Of a stretch of 50,580 nucleotides of DNA, positions 44,470 through 50,580 are shown piece after piece; position 1 is the first letter of the stretch; each line of letters begins with the position of its first letter. The translations under genes were made by a program, and so were the position numbers. This DNA comes from JAWXBM01 sp034440115 (lineage in GTDB: Bacteria; Pseudomonadota; Gammaproteobacteria; Xanthomonadales; SZUA-36). The notes under the pieces are model-generated. The model was not told the DNA's origin, made no database searches, and saw nothing but the letters and a program-made list of their open reading frames with translations. The stretch covers positions 1-50,580 of the forward strand of contig JAWXBM010000074.1 in assembly GCA_034440115.1 (NCBI GenBank), in the 5' to 3' direction.

Positions 44470-45064
44470 CCCAGAATACTTTCGGGTCCAGGCTGTCGGC
44501 AGCCAGCATGCTGAATATCACCATGCCTGCAAACGCCAGCGCCGCTGGCCCGGGGTAAATAGACATCAGGCTGCCAAGTTGAATCAGGCTGGCCAGAAAA
44601 GCCACTACAAAAACATCAACCATGGACCAGCGGCCAACAAACTCGGTAATGCGGTAGATGGTCGTTTTACTGTGCGGCTTGTTATAGATCTTGAATTGCT
44701 CACTCGAACACAGAGTAAGCATAGCCGCAAACTTGGCCAGAGGAATCATCAGGCTGGCCAGCAGAATGATCAAGGAGATCAGGTAATCACCGTGCTGCCA
44801 GAGTGTCACAACACCACCCGCTATGGTATTGAATGTTTCATGGCCCAATTCGCTGGTGGTCATGATCGGCAAAAGATTGGCCGGTACATAAAGGATGATC
44901 GCAGTTGCCAGGTAGCTCCAGGCCCGCTGAAGGCTGTATCGCATGCGCGCATGCAGGGGATGCTGGCAGAACGAACAACGCTGCCGGCCGGCGTCCTGAA
45001 CGGTGTCACACAAGTGACAACTCGCCAGGTTCTGCGCCTCAAAGGCGCTGGCATCAATGGCCAT
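44447..45064 (-). CDS. pqiA: PqiA, C-terminal-half-like membrane protein
   Basis: 205 residues with a zinc-ribbon-like N-terminus (CHLC near 17-20 and CSFC near 33-36) and four membrane helices, ending in YPGPAALAFAGMVIFSMLA, the typical PqiA domain end. In E. coli PqiA two such units are joined in one polypeptide of about 417 residues; here each is its own gene, overlapping by 11 nt. Confidence 0.85.
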   Translation of the reverse strand: MAIDASAFEAQNLASCHLCDTVQDAGRQRCSFCQHPLHARMRYSLQRAWSYLATAIILYVPANLLPIMTTSELGHETFNTIAGGVVTLWQHGDYLISLIILLASLMIPLAKFAAMLTLCSSEQFKIYNKPHSKTTIYRITEFVGRWSMVDVFVVAFLASLIQLGSLMSIYPGPAALAFAGMVIFSMLAADSLDPKVFWDDYERSE

Positions 45065-45701
45065 CCAGGGACTCCTGATTTTCGCGCACGATTTGCTTGA
45101 TAGCCCGCGTCAGCTGGAACTTGTCGATATTAGTCAGGGCAGCAATAAGGAAAACATTGAACAGAGCATAGGCCCAGAAAGACACGCCCACTTGAACATC
45201 CACCATGGACGACACTTTGACCATGCTGATCAGGATGCCGAGGAAAAATATTTCAGCCATGTTCCAGAAACGCAGGTGCGCAATGATGCGCAACAGCATG
45301 ATGCTGCGTGGGCTGACTCGTCGCAGTTTGATGGAAATCGCCAGCCAACTGATTACCCCGACGAAAAATGTGGGCAGCGCAATGATAATCACCGACATGA
45401 AAACTGCCAGCGCCCGCTCTTTGAGCTCAAACAGGATCTGCACGGTTTCCAGCAGGCTGACTTCTCTTTCCTGCCCCTGCACTGACATGTTCACGTAATC
45501 GAACAAGTTACTGAACAACAGGCAAATCACCGCGGTAATACCAAATACCAGAATGCGATTTAAAGAATTTTTATGCGATCGGGTCAATACACCCGAGCAG
45601 CGCGGGCAGATGGCTTTATGCCCTTCCGGCAACTCCGCAACACTGCTCAACAGATCGCATTCGCGACAAATGATATACCCATCTAAAGCCTGTTCGTTCA
45701 A
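45054..45701 (-). CDS. pqiA: PqiA, N-terminal-half-like membrane protein
   Basis: 215 residues: CREC (13-16) and CPRC (32-35) make a zinc ribbon, followed by four helices including ITAVICLLFSNLFDYVNMSV and NMAEIFFLGILISMVKVSS. First gene of the pqi series. Both halves sum to the length of E. coli PqiA. The two are probably subunits of one inner-membrane complex with PqiB. Confidence 0.85.
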   Translation of the reverse strand: MNEQALDGYIICRECDLLSSVAELPEGHKAICPRCSGVLTRSHKNSLNRILVFGITAVICLLFSNLFDYVNMSVQGQEREVSLLETVQILFELKERALAVFMSVIIIALPTFFVGVISWLAISIKLRRVSPRSIMLLRIIAHLRFWNMAEIFFLGILISMVKVSSMVDVQVGVSFWAYALFNVFLIAALTNIDKFQLTRAIKQIVRENQESLDGH

Positions 45702-46008
45702 TTTAACCGCAACTTTTTCATTAAAGATCCCTGCAAGTCCCGGGTTTACATACCGCCATTCATGAGTGTCTTCGAATCATTTTGGTTTTCACTGGGGCGA
45801 GTGACATATTACCGGTTTCCAAATATCCAGTGAGCACTGTTATTGGGCTAATGCTTTGGGCCTGAAGTTCAAGACATGTTTTTGGCATAAAAGAATTCTG
45901 AGTGGCAGGGGCAGCCACGGCACAGTAAGCTTAGGCACCATTTTAATACCACTCCAAACGTGACGCCGTGAACAATAGAACATTCAGTCGCCGGGCCGTG
46001 CCGAGATC
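45702..46008. other. Divergent intergenic region, pqi / ABC exporter
   Basis: About 307 nt between the pqiA start and the thioesterase remnant. It is AT-richer than its surroundings, as expected for promoters, but I find no convincing -35/-10 pair or operator and no RNA gene. Confidence 0.4.
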
Positions 46009-46092
46009 ATGAGCGTCATCGAGCCGATGAAAGCAGGTGACATACTGGGCGTTTACACGCAAGCCGAAAGCATCAGCCAAAATCCATGTTAG
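46009..46092 (+). pseudogene. Remnant of a YciA-like thioesterase gene
   Basis: The frame from ATG 46009 encodes MSVIEPMKAGDILGVYTQAE and a few more residues, then stops at 46092 inside the first codons of the ABC ATPase gene. It aligns without gaps to residues 59-81 of the intact thioesterase at 39510 (MSFIRPVKVGDILGVYT...), with about 15 of 24 residues and roughly 68 percent of bases equal. Only the central hotdog segment is left. It could still be translated as an upstream ORF of the ABC gene. Confidence 0.65.
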
Positions 46093-46763
46093 AACTCCGC
46101 AATGTCAGCAAGTCATTTCATGATGGAGAAAGCGAACTTCGGGTGTTGCAGGATATTGACCTGACGCTCGAGGCTGGCCAGAGTCTCGCCCTGCTCGGTG
46201 CCAGCGGCAGTGGCAAAAGCACCTTACTGCAGGTAGCTGCGGGCCTGGATGATCCGGACGAGGGTGAAGTATGGATGATGGGACAATTGCTGCCCGCTCT
46301 GTCGGAGCGGGAATTGGCCCTGTTCCGGCGGCGTCATCTCGGTTTCGTCTTTCAGCAATTCAACCTGCTGCCAGGCCTGAACGTGCAGGACAACCTGCTG
46401 TTTCAGCGGCGCCTCAACCGAATGCCAGATGGAGATCCCTGGGTGGATGACCTGATCACAGAGCTGGAACTGGGCGACCTGCTCAAACGCCCCGTTGAAG
46501 TGCTTTCAGGTGGGCAGCAACAACGTGTTGCCATCGCGCGCGCGTTGGCACATGCGCCGGAGATGGTTTTTGCCGACGAGCCCAGCGGCAATCTGCACGA
46601 CACCCTGAGCCGCCAGGTGATGAAAATGTTTTCCCGCCTTGTTGCCGAGTCGGGTTCGGCCCTGCTGATGGTGACGCACAATCGGGAGATGGCCTCTTTT
46701 GCGCAAAGGAGGTTGATGCTCAGGGAGGGGCATTTACATGCTGTTGCTGAAAACCCTGCTTAG
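46086..46763 (+). CDS. ABC transporter ATPase, LolD/MacB-like (AttE-like)
   Basis: 225 residues: Walker A GASGSGKS (38-45), Q-loop FVFQQFNLLPGL, signature LSGGQ (140-144), Walker B VFADEPSGN and the switch His in VTHNREM. Belongs to the LolD/MacB/AttE group that drives FtsX-type permeases without classic transport through the membrane. It overlaps the permease start by 26 nt. With the lipocalin-like lipoprotein downstream it forms an AttEFGH-like export unit. Confidence 0.92.
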   Translation: MLELRNVSKSFHDGESELRVLQDIDLTLEAGQSLALLGASGSGKSTLLQVAAGLDDPDEGEVWMMGQLLPALSERELALFRRRHLGFVFQQFNLLPGLNVQDNLLFQRRLNRMPDGDPWVDDLITELELGDLLKRPVEVLSGGQQQRVAIARALAHAPEMVFADEPSGNLHDTLSRQVMKMFSRLVAESGSALLMVTHNREMASFAQRRLMLREGHLHAVAENPA

Positions 46764-49245
46764 TCATTATCGGCGTCACTGGCTGCAGGCGATCTTCCTA
46801 CTGGTGGGAATCATCATTGCCAATGTGCTGTTGGTGGGTACCTTGTTGATCAATGCACAAGCCAGGGCAAGTTATGCCGATGGTGAGCAAGTACTGAGCA
46901 TTCAACCGGTTGCTTCCATCGTATCCAGCCAGGGCGCGCGAACGATTCCGGAGCGTGACTACATTGCTTTGCGACGGCAGGGCTTTTCCATGCTGGCACC
47001 GGTGCTGCGGCGTTTCATCGCAAGCGATCAGGGCGACATCCTGGAATTGTTAGGAATTGACTTGCTTGCCATGCCGCGGCCAAAGCCGGAAGCGATGGAA
47101 GAGTTTCCGGCTTCTGGCACAGAACTCAACAATCGCTCCAGTATCCCGGGCTTTGCCAGCTTCAGCCTGCCGCCCTACTCCCTGTGGGGTTCGCCGGCGC
47201 GGCTGAAACAATTGGGTTGGGATGAAGGCATTCCACCTGCACTGGAAAACGGCCAGTTTCTGCCCGCACCTGTTGCTGTTACCGACCAGGGTCTCGGCCA
47301 CCGCCTGTTACTGGACATTGGAGTTCTGCAGTTGCTGACGGGCAGCGCGAATGTGATCAGCGAAATCCTGGTGTTTGAAAGCAGTCCGGCCGCTATTTCA
47401 GCCCTACAATCTGCGCTACCTACGCACTTGAAGTGGCAGGAAACCCGCAACGATCTGGATCCGGCACAACTCACACAGAGCTTTCACCTGAATCTGGCCG
47501 CGATGGGCATGCTGGCTTTCGTGGTGGGCGTTTTCCTGGTCTATAACGCCCTGGCTTTCAGCTATACCGACCGCCATGAACTGCTGCGAAAACTGCGCCT
47601 GGCTGGCGCGACCCATGCCGAGTTGGCCAGGTCATTGTTACTGGAGCTGTTGGTGTTCGTGGCCGTGGGTACTTTGGTGGGTTTCATCCTTGGAAGTTGG
47701 CTGGCAGTTGAGTTATTGCCAGGCGTTGGCCAGACATTGGCTCAGCTTTATGGGGTTTATATCGATTATCCGGACAGCCTGCTGTCGGGTGGCTTGGGCT
47801 TACCGCTGTTGATGACCGCAATCGCGGTTGGACTGTGTGTTCTGTTCCCATTGCGCCAGGCCCTGAACATGCCGGTTCTGGAGCGCCAGTCATCAAGCTG
47901 GCAGTTAAAGGCAGCGGCAAAGCGCGATTCGGTTTTGCTTATTGCCGGTGCTTGTCTCCTGTTGTTGTCTGCCTTTCTGGCATTCACGGCAAGTGTCATG
48001 TGGCTGGCGCTGATATGCATGGCTGCATTGCTTTTGGGAGCCGCCTTATGCCTGCCGGCCATTCTGCGCTTGTTGTTAAGTGTCACAGCGAAAATCCTGC
48101 CTCACAGTTGGGCTCGAACCAGTTGGTTATTGGCCGACAGCCGTTGGCTGCTGGGCCCTGCGGCGCTGGCACTGATGGCCATAACTCTGGCCCTGGTTTC
48201 AAACAGTGGCCTGAACAACATGATTGGCAGCTTCCGCCAGGCTACCGAAGACTGGTTACAACAACGTTTGATCGCGGAGATTTACATTGCGGCAGAGATT
48301 TCCGAGCCGGAATTGCAGACCTGGCTGGCGCGTCGTGCACCCGAAATCAGCTTGGCCAGGCGCTACACCACCCGGCTCACAGTGGATGCCCCCAAGAGTT
48401 CAGCCACGCCAATAGAAGTGATCAGCATTCCCGGCAATGAACGGTTTATGCAAAGCGTGGCATTGATTCAGCAGCAAGCTGGCGCCAAAAACGCTTTTGC
48501 TGATGGCACCGGCGTGTTTATCAGTGAACGGGCCATGCGGCTGGGTGGCTGGCAGCCCGGTTATGCGTTGATGCTATGCCCGGAAGTTTCTCAAGTTCCT
48601 GTACTGGGTGTTTATCGGGACTATGGCAATCCACAATCCCAATGGATGCTGAGCGAAAAACTGTTCAGAACATGCTGGCCGGATAAAGGTGCCGCCAGCT
48701 ACGGTTTGATCGGCCCTGCCCAATTCAACTGGCCTGATCTGCGCACCGATTTGATGCATGACTTTAACTTGCAAGACAACGAAGTCATTAATCAACAGGA
48801 GTTGATGGAACGAGCGCTTGCGGTGTTCGATCGAACGTTTACAGTCACCCAGGCACTGAATGCACTCACGCTACTGGTTGCGTGTATCGGGATTTTCTGC
48901 GCCATAAGTGCAATACATCATCACCGGGTGCCACAACAGGCATTACTGACCGCGTTGGGTTTATCACGGCGCGAGCGCGCCACCCTGCTGCTGGTGCAAT
49001 GGGGTTTACTTGGTTTGTTCTGCATAGTACTGGTCTGGCCATTCGGCGCCTTGCTGGCATGGGTGTTGGCAGCGGTGGTCACACCGGTTGCTTTCGGCTG
49101 GAGTTTTGCATTGCAAGCCGACTGGAATCATCTGCCCATGTTGGCATTGCTGGCCTGCGGCTCATTGATGTGCGCTGTGCTATTGCCATCCATTCGATTA
49201 TTGAAGGCATCACCAGGACAATTGCTGCGAGAGCGCTCAACATGA
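46738..49245 (+). CDS. FtsX/MacB-type ABC permease (AttFG-like)
   Basis: 835 residues. An N-terminal helix (16-37) is followed by a periplasmic domain (38-250), a first FtsX block of three helices (about 255-365), a pair of helices (about 395-445), a second periplasmic part and a final FtsX block (about 700-830). It looks like the two-block arrangement of YbbP/LolCE-type proteins, or AttF and AttG in one chain. Acts in the inner membrane with the ATPase upstream. Its stop overlaps the next start (ATGA). Confidence 0.88.
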   Translation: MLLLKTLLSHYRRHWLQAIFLLVGIIIANVLLVGTLLINAQARASYADGEQVLSIQPVASIVSSQGARTIPERDYIALRRQGFSMLAPVLRRFIASDQGDILELLGIDLLAMPRPKPEAMEEFPASGTELNNRSSIPGFASFSLPPYSLWGSPARLKQLGWDEGIPPALENGQFLPAPVAVTDQGLGHRLLLDIGVLQLLTGSANVISEILVFESSPAAISALQSALPTHLKWQETRNDLDPAQLTQSFHLNLAAMGMLAFVVGVFLVYNALAFSYTDRHELLRKLRLAGATHAELARSLLLELLVFVAVGTLVGFILGSWLAVELLPGVGQTLAQLYGVYIDYPDSLLSGGLGLPLLMTAIAVGLCVLFPLRQALNMPVLERQSSSWQLKAAAKRDSVLLIAGACLLLLSAFLAFTASVMWLALICMAALLLGAALCLPAILRLLLSVTAKILPHSWARTSWLLADSRWLLGPAALALMAITLALVSNSGLNNMIGSFRQATEDWLQQRLIAEIYIAAEISEPELQTWLARRAPEISLARRYTTRLTVDAPKSSATPIEVISIPGNERFMQSVALIQQQAGAKNAFADGTGVFISERAMRLGGWQPGYALMLCPEVSQVPVLGVYRDYGNPQSQWMLSEKLFRTCWPDKGAASYGLIGPAQFNWPDLRTDLMHDFNLQDNEVINQQELMERALAVFDRTFTVTQALNALTLLVACIGIFCAISAIHHHRVPQQALLTALGLSRRERATLLLVQWGLLGLFCIVLVWPFGALLAWVLAAVVTPVAFGWSFALQADWNHLPMLALLACGSLMCAVLLPSIRLLKASPGQLLRERST

Positions 49246-50381
49246 AGCGCTGCAGAGCGAACTTTTTCTTACCCTTGCTGGCTGTCTTTTTGACCAGCGG
49301 CTGCATGCGCGGTCCGGAATCACCCGCTGGTAGTGGTGATGTTGCAGCTCTGGCCATGGCGGTGGAAGGGTTCAGCGAGGCAAGGCCCGGCTATGAACTG
49401 GAATTTCCCCGCGACCATGGTGCACACGCTGACTTTCGCATCGAGTGGTGGTACCTGACCGCTAACCTTGAGGATGCTTCCGGACAGGCGTACGGAGCCC
49501 AATGGACTCTGTTTCGAATTGGCATGCTGCCAAAGACCAGCACACAAGAAGCGAACCCATGGCTGAGCAAGCAGGTGTATATGGCACACGCAGCCTTGAC
49601 CTGGCCAGAAGGCCATGAGGGATTTCAGCGTTATGCCCGAGGTGGAGATCACGACGGAATAGCCCAGGCCGGAACCCTGACAGAGCCATTCGCCGCCTGG
49701 CTGGATGACTGGTCATTGCAAAGCACGGGTAACGACTGGCTACCCTTACAGGCCAGTTTTCGCGAAGGTGACATGGGTTTCAGCCTGAACCTTGACAGCG
49801 ATCAACCATTGGTTTTGCAGGGCGACAACGGTTTTTCACAAAAGCACATCAGTGGCAGTGGTTCGTATTACTACAGCCAGCCATTTCTGCAGGCTGATGG
49901 TCACGTAACGATTGATGGAATGGATATTGCTGTAACAGGCCAGGCCTGGCTGGATCGGGAATGGAGCAGCCAGTTTTTGCAACCCGGCCAGCTTGGCTGG
50001 GACTGGTTTGCACTGCACCTGGACTCGGGCGAAAAGCTGATGCTGTTCCGGCTGCGGGAGGATTCTGCGAATACGGGGCGCAAGGATTTCCAGCATGGTG
50101 TGTTGATTTCACCGCAAGGCAATAAAATGCCGCTGGATGGTACTCAAATCGTTTTTGAAGTAGTGGAAAGCGCGGAATTGCATGGCCGGAAACTACCGAT
50201 GAACTGGCGCATCAGTCTGCCGGAAATCGATCGCGTCATGCAGATTAAAGCCATACTGCAAGACCAATGGATGGACGTGGATTTTGCCTATTGGGAAGGC
50301 GCCGTAGAAGCTACCGGCGACAGCGCTGGCACAACCGGGCGTGGTTACCTTGAAATGACAGGCTATCCGGTCAGTCAATAA
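49242..50381 (+). CDS. AttH/CrtC-like lipocalin-fold lipoprotein
   Basis: 379 residues from ATG 49242, the start that overlaps the permease stop and leads into a signal peptide with lipobox TSGC (Cys21). The body shows the AttH/carotenoid-hydratase-like pattern: FPRDHGAHADFRIEWWYLTA, YGAQWTLFRIGM, YMAHAALTW, GQAWLDREWSSQFL and GWDWFALHLDSGEKLMLFRL. In AttEFGH-like clusters this is the AttH partner. No carotenoid genes are nearby, so lipid or envelope-related handling is more likely than carotenoid hydration. Confidence 0.85.
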   Translation: MKRCRANFFLPLLAVFLTSGCMRGPESPAGSGDVAALAMAVEGFSEARPGYELEFPRDHGAHADFRIEWWYLTANLEDASGQAYGAQWTLFRIGMLPKTSTQEANPWLSKQVYMAHAALTWPEGHEGFQRYARGGDHDGIAQAGTLTEPFAAWLDDWSLQSTGNDWLPLQASFREGDMGFSLNLDSDQPLVLQGDNGFSQKHISGSGSYYYSQPFLQADGHVTIDGMDIAVTGQAWLDREWSSQFLQPGQLGWDWFALHLDSGEKLMLFRLREDSANTGRKDFQHGVLISPQGNKMPLDGTQIVFEVVESAELHGRKLPMNWRISLPEIDRVMQIKAILQDQWMDVDFAYWEGAVEATGDSAGTTGRGYLEMTGYPVSQ

Positions 50382-50457
50382 CCAGGCGCAACAAAGCTGA
50401 TTCAATTTGATGATGGCAGCTTACTCCCGCCACAACAGAGCCTCCACCACACTATGG

Positions 50458-50580
50458 CTATCCATCGATTCGCCATACCACCTCATGCCAGTGCACCACC
50501 GAGCAATCGCAACTCAGGCGCCTGGAAGTTTCCGCGGAAACGTGGCCGGAGTGACTGTGACCAGGGTCTTCCACCTCGGA
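50458..50580 (-). pseudogene. Fragment of 13E12/DUF222-type HNH endonuclease gene
   Basis: The minus frame entering from the right edge ends at TAG 50460-50458. It contains HVSAETSRRLSCDCSVV, which matches the segment that precedes the HNH domain in 13E12-repeat (DUF222) proteins. The following PLxxGR and HNH part is absent, so the gene seems truncated by decay. Only 40 codons are in the window. Confidence 0.5.

Noticed and set aside
48882..49241. N-terminal extension of the AttH-like gene
   Set aside because: The extra 120 codons overlap the end of the permease gene in another frame. The start at 49242 has the ATGA overlap and leads directly into a lipoprotein signal.
1..50580. tRNA, rRNA, CRISPR, prophage or integrase features
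   Set aside because: Intergenic regions were read on both strands; none shows a tRNA cloverleaf, repeat-spacer array or phage gene.

Overview
The window looks like chromosomal DNA of a free-living gammaproteobacterium with mid-range GC. This rests on the gene families (PilY1-type minor pilin operon, PqiABC, a GlgBXCAP-type glycogen operon, AttEFGH-like exporter), REP-type repeats and Shine-Dalgarno style. The genus cannot be read from the sequence. Most of the window is ordinary chromosome, with no phage, plasmid or CRISPR region. There are several small mobile or decayed pieces: a 202-bp element with terminal inverted repeats, a REP doublet, a long palindrome that supplies the end of a nuclease gene, a thioesterase remnant and a fragment of a 13E12/DUF222-type gene.

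Layout. (1) 1-5145, minus: nitrogen storage. A TTG-started isoaspartyl dipeptidase, cyanophycinase and cyanophycin synthetase (running off the left edge) would make, cut and digest the Asp-Arg polymer cyanophycin. The 202-bp element lies between cphB and cphA. (2) 5325-9687: phosphate-responsive membrane lipid module. A PlcP-like phospholipase C and an Agt-like glycosyltransferase (minus) diverge from a PAP2 phosphatase, a phosphatidylserine decarboxylase and an Mpo1/DUF962-like membrane protein (plus). The shared intergenic region carries PHO-box arrays with exact 11-nt periodicity pointing both ways, each followed 10 nt later by a -10 element. A membrane-anchored class III aminotransferase (9677-11344, minus) meets this operon tail to tail. 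(3) 11564-13856, plus: three poorly known genes, namely TerB plus a J-like domain without HPD, a tail-anchored mini-J protein, and a DUF1611-like P-loop protein. (4) 13884-15849: two glycosyltransferases, divergent. (5) 16284-22228, plus: type IV pilus minor pilin operon fimT-pilV-pilW-pilX-pilY1-pilE. (6) 22443-24422: an ExeM-like lipoprotein nuclease. 24490-25836, minus: cytochrome c' and a diheme cytochrome c. 25941-27824, minus: a DUF885 lipoprotein. (7) 27911-39252, minus: a complete glycogen operon malQ-glgC-glgA-glgB-glgP-glgX with tight spacing and overlaps. (8) 39460-39926: a small ORF coupled to a hotdog thioesterase. (9) 39945-45701, minus: pqiA (split in two), pqiB, pqiC and an M28 metallopeptidase in one overlapping series. 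(10) 46086-50381, plus: ABC ATPase, large FtsX-type permease and AttH/CrtC-like lipoprotein, each overlapping the next. (11) right edge: DUF222/13E12 fragment.

Taken together the window describes a cell that stores both nitrogen (cyanophycin) and carbon (glycogen), replaces phospholipids by glycolipids when phosphate is short, and maintains its outer envelope through Pqi and Att-like systems. The most novel-looking signals are the bidirectional PhoB-type control region with its unusual partner genes (Psd, Mpo1-like protein, nearby membrane-anchored aminotransferase), the HPD-less J-domain pair, and two very short ORFs that sit exactly where they could couple translation of glgA and of the thioesterase.
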